DNA of 64,000 bases from Acidobacteriota bacterium (GTDB lineage: Bacteria; Acidobacteriota; Terriglobia; Acidiferrales; UBA7541): contig JABCZF010000016.1 of NCBI GenBank assembly GCA_013289825.1, positions 37,587 through 101,586 of the forward strand. The letters are read 5' to 3'. The stretch's first letter is position 1, and each line of letters opens with the position of its first letter. Position numbers and translations under genes: made by a program. Below the pieces are notes generated by a model that was not told the origin of the DNA, did no database searches, and was given only the letters and a program-made list of their open reading frames with translations. Of this stretch, positions 18,731-26,508 are shown piece by piece.

Positions 18731-20092
18731 TCAGTGAATCCTGAAGGCAATTACCTGTGTTCCTGCGGCGCTTGACTGGATGCTGGTGGAACGCAGTAAT
18801 ACTTCAAAGAAGCGAAGCGAGCCGTCCGGACGGCTCGCACGGCGAAGAACAGGAGCTAAGGCATCCTGACGGAAGAGTACCTCGGCCGCCGCCTGCGTTC
18901 CGGCAACATCCAGCCCTTCGAGAAGCAGCAGATGCCCATTGCCGCTAAGGTTAGGAAGGAAAGAGATCACGGCGAAGGTCTCATGCGCCGGCTCGTTCCA
19001 GTGGCTTACATAAGATGGTGCTTCGCCGGATTGCGGCTTCATGTTAACCAGGGTTGCGCCCTGCATGTCTTCGCGGTAGACAATGCGGAAGTTGGTGCTG
19101 TCCCCTGCGATGGCGGCCCATGGGTTGCTTCCAACCGAGCCGATGATCACCGCATTGGCGTTTTTCAGATCATCAAGCCGCAGGTCGCGCGGAAAGCGCA
19201 GGATGACTCGCTGCGGATTGAACTCCGACAGCCGCGCGAGCGCAGTAACAATCTGGAGGTCGACGAAGCTGGTGAACTGTTGCGAGCGCAGATCTTGAGC
19301 GCTGTGCGCATCGATTTCGGCAAGCGGCAGTTCCAGGTATCCGCCCTTGATATAGTCTGCAAGCGGCAGTGGACGGCGCGACAGGTCTTGCAAAAGATTG
19401 AAGCCGGCATCGGCAGGAACGATATAGCTGTTGGCCGGACCAGCAAAGAGCGCCGCCCAGAGCGGCTGAGCCGGTTCGGGAGCCTGGCGCGGAGCGTGGG
19501 TACGGGCCGCAGCGAACCACGTCAGGGAAATCAGAACCGCCGCCGAAGCAGCCAGCACCGAGGCACGCAACAGTAAGGGTTGCCAGTTCCGTCGGGGGGC
19601 AATGGACGCGCCGGAAGAGGGTGGAGAGCCGCTTGCCAAATGCGTCCCGGCGTTGCCTGGCATCGGGCCATTGCGCGGACCTCCAGCGGGACTGACGTCA
19701 GAGGCGCGTGTAAAGACCGGTATGTAACCGCCGTGAGGAATCTCGACCCGCAGCGCTTCCGAGCTGCCCTCGTCCGCGAAGTGCTCGGCTAAGCGCCTGC
19801 GCAACTGGCGTGCGTAGTTGCGAACGATGTTGTCCTCGACGGTAAGATACCCCGGAGATCGGCCAAATACCTGCACACCGATCTGATGCTCGGTAATCTC
19901 AGCCTGCCGGCCCGCGAGTGTTTCCGTCACGACATACAGAAAGAACTTCGACAGCAAGGGAGATTTCGCAAAATGCCGACCGGCGACAACACGCCGCGAC
20001 AAACTCAAACGCGGATCACCTTCCAGGCAATCCGGCCATTCGTGGATAAGCGGCACTTTCTGGTTGGTGCGAGTAGCTGAGGGATGTTCCAT
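18731..20092 (-). CDS. Membrane-anchored winged-helix-like protein, putative regulator
   Basis: A 453-residue protein with a cytoplasmic N-terminal domain of about 120 residues (ending in a VEDNIVRNYARQLRRRLAEH helix and a VEIPHGGYIPVF strand), a single membrane helix (about 165-187, LLLRASVLAASAAVLISLTW) and a periplasmic C-terminal domain. The N-terminal fold pattern, helix then basic helix then beta hairpin, resembles OmpR/CadC-like winged-helix domains; I recall the same module repeatedly in Acidobacteriota but no proven function. The ATG at 20092 is chosen because GGAG sits 9 bases upstream; a TTG 15 bases earlier is unlikely. It is divergent from a TonB-dependent receptor gene, across 294 bp containing a 16-bp palindrome, which suggests, by inference, that it senses a periplasmic signal and controls that receptor. 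Confidence 0.65.
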   Translation of the reverse strand: MEHPSATRTNQKVPLIHEWPDCLEGDPRLSLSRRVVAGRHFAKSPLLSKFFLYVVTETLAGRQAEITEHQIGVQVFGRSPGYLTVEDNIVRNYARQLRRRLAEHFADEGSSEALRVEIPHGGYIPVFTRASDVSPAGGPRNGPMPGNAGTHLASGSPPSSGASIAPRRNWQPLLLRASVLAASAAVLISLTWFAAARTHAPRQAPEPAQPLWAALFAGPANSYIVPADAGFNLLQDLSRRPLPLADYIKGGYLELPLAEIDAHSAQDLRSQQFTSFVDLQIVTALARLSEFNPQRVILRFPRDLRLDDLKNANAVIIGSVGSNPWAAIAGDSTNFRIVYREDMQGATLVNMKPQSGEAPSYVSHWNEPAHETFAVISFLPNLSGNGHLLLLEGLDVAGTQAAAEVLFRQDALAPVLRRASRPDGSLRFFEVLLRSTSIQSSAAGTQVIAFRIH

Positions 20093-20224
20093 AGCGGTCG
20101 TCTCCAAGTGAGCGTCTGAGCGCTAACGGACTCGTCGCCATAAGAATACGGGGCTCCGGTAAACGAACGATGAATGTAGGCGGCGGCAACCGAACGCCAT
20201 CACATTTATCGAAAATTTATGAAA

Positions 20225-20265
20225 CGTGCAAGCCGTATTTTATCAATACCTTATAAGCGTGCAAA
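20225..20265. repeat. Direct repeat CGTGCAA in divergent promoter region
   Basis: CGTGCAA occurs at 20225-20231 and 20258-20264, start to start 33 bp, about three helical turns. It lies in an AT-rich stretch between the regulator and the TonB-dependent receptor genes and could be a pair of protein-binding sites. The repeat is short enough to occur by chance. Confidence 0.35.
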
Positions 20266-20267
20266 GA

Positions 20268-20283
20268 CAGGTGTATACACCTG
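20268..20283. promoter_or_regulatory. Perfect 16-bp palindrome, probable operator
   Basis: CAGGTGTATACACCTG equals its own reverse complement over all 16 bases. It lies 103 bp upstream of the TonB-dependent receptor ATG, in the divergent region shared with the putative membrane regulator. Perfect palindromes of this size without a loop are typical of sites for dimeric helix-turn-helix proteins. The binding protein is unknown. Confidence 0.6.
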
Positions 20284-20386
20284 ATGCGGGTCGGGTAAAC
20301 ACTTGCGCCGTCCGGAAAAGCGCCCTACCGTGCGCATGACAGACCATGGACCTGCCGAACCACGACTTCAGAATAAGGAGCGCACC

Positions 20387-23300
20387 ATGAATACCCGACG
20401 GGTTAAGGCGGTTTTAGTGCTTTCCGCGTGCCTGTTGATCTCGGGAGCACTGTTTGCGCAGTCGGACCTTGGGACGATTTCGGGCTTTGTCAAAGACCCG
20501 TCGGGCGGGACGATTGCAGGAGCCAAGGTCACGATCCAAAACAAGAGTGGCGTCGAACGCCAGGCCACTACCAACGAATCCGGCTATTACACCATCACCA
20601 ATGTTCCCCCCGGTCTGTATACCGTGAGCGTCGATGTGTCCGGTTTTAAGAGGTTTCAATCCAACGAGGATAAGCTCGATCCAAGCGCGAACCTCGTGGT
20701 TGACGCGACCCTGAGCGTCGGCAGCTCCTCGCAAATAGTCGAGGTTTCGGCCTCGGCGGTTCAGCTCCAGACGGAATCGGCATCCGTGCAAAAACTCGTC
20801 ACCCGCGAGCAGATTGACGCGCTCGAGATTAACGGCCGCAATCCCATCTTCATGGCCAATCTCGTGCCCGGCACCCGCGGCGGCACGCTTGCGAATCTCG
20901 CCTTCAATTTCACGCAGGGTCCATCGAACATCAACGGCGCGCGCACGCCGGAGAGTCTGATCACCTACGACGGCGCTCCCGCCGTTCGCACGCGCTCCAA
21001 CGGCACCAGCATAGGGGCTGCGGACCTGGACTCCACCGAGGAAATTCAGATTCTAACTGCGGACTACGCGCCTGAATACGGCCGGTCCTCCGGGGGCCAG
21101 ATTCGCATCACCTCGAAAAGCGGATCGCAAGTCTTCCACGGCGCCGCCTACGAATACGTTCGCAATACCATCTTTGATGCCAACCCGTGGCAGCGCAATG
21201 CGGTCCCGGCGACAACTGGCGTCACCGCCCCCATTCACTACAATCAATTCGGATACAACATCGGCGGCCCGTTCTACATTCCTAACCACTTCAATACCGA
21301 CAAGACCAAAGTGTTTTGGTACTGGGGAGAGGAATGGGTGAGATACATCTTTACAGATACGAGCAGCCTAACGGTTCCGACGCTCAAGATGCGGAATGGC
21401 GACTTCAGCGAACTGCTGGATCCCAACAATGTCTTTTACCACAAGGCCGTAGTCATCATGGACCCGAAGACGGGTCTTCCATTTCCCGGCAACATCATTC
21501 CGTCGCCGGGCTCCTCTTCGACAGGGTCGGTAGCCAGCGCCAATGGCCTCGGTATTCTGAAGGCTTATCCCGCGCCGAATCTGACCACTCCAATCAACGG
21601 AAACCAAAATTGGTTCTTTTCGGCCCAGCACCCCCAATACCAGCGGAAGGACACTGTAGCTGTGGACATAAACCTTTCCGAGAACCAGAGGCTCCGCCTG
21701 CGCCGCGTGTACTTTACCTTTTGGGAGTATCAGCCGCTGGACGGCGGCACCAACGAAACGCCAAAGTACTTCAACCGTCCCAACCAAACAAATTCTATCG
21801 ACTACGTGTGGACCATCAGCCCCACCAAAGTGAATGAGGTTTTACTGACCGCGAGCAAGGACAATGTCCACATCCCGGTTGACCAAGCGCATTTCCTCGA
21901 CCGCACCACTGTCGGTCTCAACTATCCCTACATCTTTCCCACTGGCAAGGAGATCCAGAACCGCATTCCCAGCGTGAACATGTCTGCCTTTTCCGGGTTG
22001 AGCGGTGGACCGTATCCCTCGCATTCCGCTGGCCCCATCATCAACATGTCGGACAGCTTTACGTGGATCAAGGGAAATCACACTTTTAAGTTCGGTGGCC
22101 TGTACGAATATGACGGCGAGAACGACAACGATGAGATTAACGTGCAAGCATGCAACACCTGCACGAACAACCAGAACGGTCAATTCCTGTTTAGCGACAA
22201 CGGGGGCAAATTTGTGAGGCCTGGATTTGTCCTGGCTTCTACCGGCGTCGCGGCCGCCAACGCGGCACTAGGACTGTTCGATTCGTATTCGGAAATTGGC
22301 CCGCGGGCATATACGGTATTCCGCGGAAGCATGTGGGAGGGATTTGGGCAGGATTCCTGGAAGGCCCGTCAAAACCTGACCATCACCTACGGTCTCCGAT
22401 ACTCGGTCATCGTTCCCTACCATGCCATTTGGAACAACATGATCGTTTTCGATCCGAGCCTCTACGATCCGGGGAACGCCGTAACCGTGGACCCCAAGAC
22501 GGGTCTCATCACCGGCACGCCTACGATCGCTCAGCTTTACAATGGAATGGTTATTCCTGGGAGCGGTTTCCCGGCTTCCGCCATGGGCCGCGTTCCCGCG
22601 GCCAGCTCGGGTCTATATAACGGCCTGTTTCGCAACCTTCCCAATCGCTACTCCGACATCCAGTGGGGCGACATCCAGCCGCGCTTGGGCGTCGCCTACC
22701 AGCTAAATAACAAGACCGTGCTCCGAGCGGGCGGAGGCCGCTTCTTCACTCGCCTAGGCGTCAGCGACTCTGTCTTCCTCGGCGGGAATCCGCCTTTCCA
22801 GCCCAACGCCAGCGTTTCGTTTGGTTCCGCGGACAATCCGGGAGGCACGGGAACCAACGACGTTCCGTTGGTGGTAACCACGCAGAGCAAAGCCTTTAAG
22901 AACCCCGAAGCCTGGGCCTGGAATTTCACCGTCGAGCGCGAGCTGTTCTGGAAGTCGCTCCTCAGCGTCGGTTACGTCGCCCGCCGTGGCGTGCATTTGC
23001 AAAGAGAGTCCGACATCAATCAGCCGACCCTCGCTGTGGCGGCGGCCAACCCCGGCGTCAATATCAACGCCATAAGGCCATACAAAGGCTTCGGTTCCAT
23101 CCGCGAAACCGATAACGTCGCTAACTCCATGTACAATGCACTTCAGATAGCTTGGAACCGCCGATTCAGCAACACTCTTCAGTTCGGTGTCTCTTACACC
23201 CTGTCCAAGAGCATGGATAACGGCTCCAACCAGCGCGACGTCGTTCCCGATACCTACAACACGAGCATGTTGTGGGGACCGTCCGAGTTCGATGCCCGCC

Positions 23301-23908
23301 ATATCGTCATCATCAACTACCTCTACCAACTGCCTCTCTTCCGCAAACAATCGGGCTTCGCCGGTAAGGCCCTCGGTGGTTGGCAAATTAGCGGCATCAC
23401 GCAATTCCAAACCGGCCTACCCTGCAGCGTGGCAGCCGCCAATGACTACGCTGGCGTGGGCCTGGACTCGAATTTCGGATGCGGTGTGAACGGCCAATAT
23501 TGGGTTGTCAACGGTAATCCCAAGATCATCGGCACATTTGGTCCGAGTGGCCAGTGGTTCGCCACCACCAACCCCGATGGCTCTGCGATCTTCACCGCGC
23601 CCGCGGCCGGGACATTCAACACCCAGCGCGTTCGCGACCTTATCTACCAACCCGGATACCAGAACTGGAACATGGGCTTGTTCAAGACCATTCCCGTCAA
23701 CGAACGCCTTCGCTTCCAGTTCCGCGCCGAAGCTTACAATGTGTGGAATCATCCGAATTGGTGCGGCAACAGCGGTTGCAGCGGCACAACCAATATTGGC
23801 CTTAACCCCACCAACGCCGCGACTTTCGGCAAAGTACTTTCGAAGGGCAGCGGTAGCTCCGGGTCAGGCGAGCGCAACTTGCAGCTCTCGCTTCGCCTGG
23901 AGTTCTAG
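20387..23908 (+). CDS. TonB-dependent receptor, Oar-like, with carboxypeptidase-regulatory domain
   Basis: Outer-membrane beta-barrel transporter or adhesin of the Oar-like class found in large families in Acidobacteriota. The ATG at 20387 follows AAGGAG (20375-20380). The 1173 residues hold a signal peptide (VLVLSACLLISGALFAQ), a carboxypeptidase-regulatory domain (about 28-110, GTISGFVKDPSGGTIAGAKV), a plug domain (about 125-240, with VTREQIDALEINGRN) and a barrel ending in phenylalanine (SLRLEF). No TonB box was recognised with confidence. The substrate is not evident; Oar-like receptors are often tied to uptake of large polymers or peptides. It is divergent from a putative membrane-bound regulator, and a palindromic site lies upstream. 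Confidence 0.9.
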   Translation: MNTRRVKAVLVLSACLLISGALFAQSDLGTISGFVKDPSGGTIAGAKVTIQNKSGVERQATTNESGYYTITNVPPGLYTVSVDVSGFKRFQSNEDKLDPSANLVVDATLSVGSSSQIVEVSASAVQLQTESASVQKLVTREQIDALEINGRNPIFMANLVPGTRGGTLANLAFNFTQGPSNINGARTPESLITYDGAPAVRTRSNGTSIGAADLDSTEEIQILTADYAPEYGRSSGGQIRITSKSGSQVFHGAAYEYVRNTIFDANPWQRNAVPATTGVTAPIHYNQFGYNIGGPFYIPNHFNTDKTKVFWYWGEEWVRYIFTDTSSLTVPTLKMRNGDFSELLDPNNVFYHKAVVIMDPKTGLPFPGNIIPSPGSSSTGSVASANGLGILKAYPAPNLTTPINGNQNWFFSAQHPQYQRKDTVAVDINLSENQRLRLRRVYFTFWEYQPLDGGTNETPKYFNRPNQTNSIDYVWTISPTKVNEVLLTASKDNVHIPVDQAHFLDRTTVGLNYPYIFPTGKEIQNRIPSVNMSAFSGLSGGPYPSHSAGPIINMSDSFTWIKGNHTFKFGGLYEYDGENDNDEINVQACNTCTNNQNGQFLFSDNGGKFVRPGFVLASTGVAAANAALGLFDSYSEIGPRAYTVFRGSMWEGFGQDSWKARQNLTITYGLRYSVIVPYHAIWNNMIVFDPSLYDPGNAVTVDPKTGLITGTPTIAQLYNGMVIPGSGFPASAMGRVPAASSGLYNGLFRNLPNRYSDIQWGDIQPRLGVAYQLNNKTVLRAGGGRFFTRLGVSDSVFLGGNPPFQPNASVSFGSADNPGGTGTNDVPLVVTTQSKAFKNPEAWAWNFTVERELFWKSLLSVGYVARRGVHLQRESDINQPTLAVAAANPGVNINAIRPYKGFGSIRETDNVANSMYNALQIAWNRRFSNTLQFGVSYTLSKSMDNGSNQRDVVPDTYNTSMLWGPSEFDARHIVIINYLYQLPLFRKQSGFAGKALGGWQISGITQFQTGLPCSVAAANDYAGVGLDSNFGCGVNGQYWVVNGNPKIIGTFGPSGQWFATTNPDGSAIFTAPAAGTFNTQRVRDLIYQPGYQNWNMGLFKTIPVNERLRFQFRAEAYNVWNHPNWCGNSGCSGTTNIGLNPTNAATFGKVLSKGSGSSGSGERNLQLSLRLEF

Positions 23909-23941
23909 CTTTAGCGACCGCTCGGTGATCGGTCAGCAGCT

Positions 23942-23997
23942 GAGTCGAAAAAGTTCCGCGAAGGATTCGCGGGATCGCGGGCGTTTTTCGGTGACTC
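23942..23997 (+). terminator. Nested hairpin after TonB-dependent receptor gene, probable terminator
   Basis: An inner 7-bp stem CCGCGAA/TTCGCGG (23956-23962 with 23966-23972) sits inside an outer stem in which GAGTCGAAAAA (23942-23952) pairs with TTTTTCG and ACTC (23984-23990 and 23994-23997) across a three-base bulge. The T-run at 23984-23988 may act as the U-tract when the inner stem forms. Confidence 0.45.
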
Positions 23998-24072
23998 GAA
24001 GTCTCGGGCACTAGGGGAACGGCCTGACGTTGGCTACGTCGCGCGGCGGTCGGGGCATTTCTGGGATTGGCC

Positions 24073-24106
24073 GCGACTCTGGCGACTCTGGCGATTCTGG
24101 ATTCTG
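24073..24106. repeat. Short tandem repeat, 9-bp unit
   Basis: Three units of GCGACTCTG, GCGACTCTG and GCGATTCTG, followed by a shortened GATTCTG. The array lies just upstream of the rimP operon promoter and outside any gene. It is probably slippage-generated. Confidence 0.7.
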
Positions 24107-24113
24107 GGGTATC

Positions 24114-24142
24114 TTGCTTTTACCTTACTGGCAGAATATACT
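24114..24142 (+). promoter_or_regulatory. Sigma-70-type promoter of the rimP-nusA-infB operon
   Basis: TTGCTT at 24114-24119 and TATACT at 24137-24142 are separated by exactly 17 bp. The site lies about 110 bp upstream of the rimP start, and all genes from rimP to truB follow on the same strand. Confidence 0.6.
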
Positions 24143-24249
24143 CTATTTTCGCTCTGAAGCGGGTCGCACGGATGGGTGGGCGCAAGCCCACTTTTTTGTT
24201 GGGCCGGTTGGAGGGCAGTGGACACCGGCATTGCTTGGGGAGTCTTCGG

Positions 24250-24783
24250 TTGGATTTGGAAAAAATTCGGGAAGCCGCCGAGCGCGTGGCGCGGTCGGAA
24301 GGGCTGGAAATATATGATGTTCAGTGGAAGGTGGGGAAGCAGCGCTTCTTGCGGGTGATCATCGACCGGGTGCCGAAAGCTGGGGCGGCGATGACGGACG
24401 GAGCGGGGTTGGTTTTGGCGCCGGCGGAGGTGCGCGAGGGCGGGCAGCTGGGTGTTAGCCATGCGGATTGCCAGCGCGTTAGCCAGCAGCTGAGTGTGAT
24501 TTTGGATGTGGAGGAGTTGATTCCCGGGCCGGGGTACATCCTGGAGGTGAGTTCGCCGGGGATGGACCGGGCTTTGCGGATGCCTGGGGAGTACGAGAGA
24601 TTTCGCGGACGAATGGCCAAGATTTCTACCAGCGAGCCTGTGGAGGATGGGAAGTACTTTGAGGGACGCTTGGCGGGATTTGCTGATGGGAAGGTGCGGT
24701 TGGAGTTGCAGGGGAAGGTAGCGCGGACGGTGGAGTTGCCGCTCGAGAAGATACGGAAGGCGAATTTGATGGTGGAGTTTTAG
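24250..24783 (+). CDS. rimP: Ribosome maturation factor RimP
   Basis: Cytoplasmic factor for 30S subunit maturation. The TTG at 24250 is chosen because GGGGAG (24237-24242) is correctly spaced and the family alignment begins at LEKIREAAERVARSEGLEIYDVQW; an ATG at 24172 would add 26 non-aligning residues. The 177 residues include the RimP hallmark LEVSSPGMDRALR and a C-terminal Sm-like domain (FEGRLAGFADGKVRLEL). A loop of about 20 extra residues (VPKAGAAMTDGAGLVLAPAE) precedes the CQRVSQQLSVILD helix compared with E. coli RimP. First gene of the rimP-nusA-infB-rbfA-truB cluster, as in most bacteria. Confidence 0.93.
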   Translation: MDLEKIREAAERVARSEGLEIYDVQWKVGKQRFLRVIIDRVPKAGAAMTDGAGLVLAPAEVREGGQLGVSHADCQRVSQQLSVILDVEELIPGPGYILEVSSPGMDRALRMPGEYERFRGRMAKISTSEPVEDGKYFEGRLAGFADGKVRLELQGKVARTVELPLEKIRKANLMVEF

Positions 24784-24917
24784 GGAGCTGGCAGCCAGCA
24801 GTCGACAGCAAAAAAAGAAGGAAAAGAATTACGCAAAGGACACGGAGAAGCGAGACCACAGGAGATTTGAGGTCGCAAGAGATTTCAGGGATTTTAGGAA
24901 GACGATCGGGAACTTAC

Positions 24918-26441
24918 ATGGCGAATCTGCTCTATCAGCAAATTGAGATGTTGAGCCGCGAGAAGCATATCGAGGCGACCGTTGTGGTGTCTGCGATTGA
25001 AGACGCGATGGTGGTGGCGGCGCGGAAGTACTACAAGACGGAAGAGGATTTGCGCGCGAAGTTCAATCCGGAAACCGGACAAGTGGATGTGTACTCGGTG
25101 CATGTAGTCGTGGAGGAAGTGACCGACCCCAAGAAGGAAGTGAGCCTGGCGGAGGCCAAGAAAAAGAATCCGGCGGCGGAGATTGGCACGGAGATTACCG
25201 CGGCGAAGCCCACTGACGTGTTGGGGCGGATTGCGGCGCAGACGGCCAAGCAGGTGATTCTGCAGAAGGTGCGCGAGGCGGAGCGCGACACGATTTACAA
25301 CGAGTACCACACGCGCGTGGGCGAGCTGGTGACGGTGATTGTGAAGCGCGCCGAAGGCCCGGATTTGATTGTGGACATGGGGCGGACGGAAGCGCGGTTG
25401 CCGAAGCGCGAGCAGTCGAAGCTAGAGACGTACAACATTGGGGAGCGTTTGCGCGTGGTGATCAAGATGGTGGATCGCGCGGCGAAGGGGCCGCAGGTGA
25501 TCGTTTCGCGCGCGGATGCCAGCCTGGTGCAGCGACTGTTTGAGATGGAAGTGCCGGAAATTTACGATGGGACCGTGCAGATACGGCATGCGGCGCGCGA
25601 GGCTGGAGAGCGGACCAAAGTGGCAGTGGCTAGCCGGGATAAAGATGTCGATCCGGTGGGCGCTTGCGTGGGAATGAAGGGTATGCGCGTGCAGTCGATT
25701 ATTCGCGAATTGCGCGGCGAGAAGATTGACATTATTCCTTACAGCGAGGAAACCGTGGCGTTTGCCCAGAAGGCTTTAAGCCCGGCTAAAGTGACGCGGG
25801 TCCAGATCACCGACCCGGAGAATCGGAAGCTGGAAGTGATCGTAGAGGATTCGCAGCTTTCCTTGGCGATCGGGAAAAAAGGGCAGAACGTCCGGCTGGC
25901 CAGCAAGTTGATCGGCTGGGACATCGATATCAAGAGCGAGGAAGAGAAGCGCCAAGAGATTGAAGAGCAAATGACCGCTTTGACAGCGCCGACTACGCCG
26001 TTGACGGCGCTGGCGGGCGTGGGCGCGAAGACCATTGAAAAAATTGAAGCTGCGGGGATTACCAACGTCGAGAAGCTCGCGGGGATGACCCCGGAGCAAT
26101 TGATGGAGATTCCGGGAATCGGCGAGAAGATGGTGGACAAGATTTATCAGGCGGTGAACCGGTTCTACGAAGGCGGGGTAGAGGCTGCGGCGGCTGCGCC
26201 GGCCGGGGAAAACACGGACGACGTAGCGGTGGAGGGCGAAGCAACGCCTCCTGAAGGTGAAGCGGCCGCTGAGAGTGCCGAAGTCAGCGCGGAGTCTCGA
26301 GAGGGTGCGGCGGCAGAGGAAGCTCCGGTGGAGACTGTGGCGGAAGGTGAAACAGCAGCGGAGGTGGTAGCAGTGGAAGAAACACCTACAGCGCAACATT
26401 CTGAAGGCGAGGTAAAGGCTGAGGGAGAGCCGAGGCCGTAA
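24918..26441 (+). CDS. nusA: Transcription termination/antitermination factor NusA
   Basis: Binds RNA polymerase and modulates pausing, termination and antitermination. The ATG at 24918 gives the typical N-terminus ANLLYQQIEMLSREKHIE. Order in 507 residues: RNAP-binding N-terminal domain (1-130), S1 domain (about 134-200), KH1 with GACVGMKGMRVQSI (about 247), KH2 with LAIGKKGQNVRLASKL (about 312), a helix-hairpin-helix region (about 365-420, GVGAKTIEKIEAAGITNVEK), and an 80-residue acidic Ala/Glu-rich tail. The tail is longer and more repetitive than in most NusA proteins. No ylxR or ylxQ gene lies between nusA and infB. Confidence 0.97.
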   Translation: MANLLYQQIEMLSREKHIEATVVVSAIEDAMVVAARKYYKTEEDLRAKFNPETGQVDVYSVHVVVEEVTDPKKEVSLAEAKKKNPAAEIGTEITAAKPTDVLGRIAAQTAKQVILQKVREAERDTIYNEYHTRVGELVTVIVKRAEGPDLIVDMGRTEARLPKREQSKLETYNIGERLRVVIKMVDRAAKGPQVIVSRADASLVQRLFEMEVPEIYDGTVQIRHAAREAGERTKVAVASRDKDVDPVGACVGMKGMRVQSIIRELRGEKIDIIPYSEETVAFAQKALSPAKVTRVQITDPENRKLEVIVEDSQLSLAIGKKGQNVRLASKLIGWDIDIKSEEEKRQEIEEQMTALTAPTTPLTALAGVGAKTIEKIEAAGITNVEKLAGMTPEQLMEIPGIGEKMVDKIYQAVNRFYEGGVEAAAAAPAGENTDDVAVEGEATPPEGEAAAESAEVSAESREGAAAEEAPVETVAEGETAAEVVAVEETPTAQHSEGEVKAEGEPRP

Positions 26442-26508
26442 ATAACAGATAGCTCGGCCGAAGAACAGCCGACTGAGTTTTTTGACCGTGGAACGGTCCA
26501 TAGGACGC

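Larger units (their letters stand above)
23909..24249. other. Intergenic region with hairpin, tandem repeat and operon promoter
   Basis: These 341 bp between the TonB-dependent receptor and rimP contain no protein I recognise. They hold a nested hairpin (23942-23997), a 9-bp tandem repeat (24073-24106) and a promoter (24114-24142) listed separately. In-frame codons upstream of rimP in this stretch do not align with RimP and are taken as non-coding leader. Confidence 0.6.

Noticed and set aside
18554..18750. Minus-strand frame with protein-like sequence (Pro/His/Cys-rich) downstream of the exported protein gene
   Set aside because: No ribosome-binding site, it overlaps the end of two better genes, and I cannot name a family. 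It may be a gene remnant, but the evidence is too weak to list.
14600..24000. Mobile element or genomic island in the accessory stretch
   Set aside because: No transposase, integrase, terminal inverted repeat, target duplication or tRNA junction was seen.
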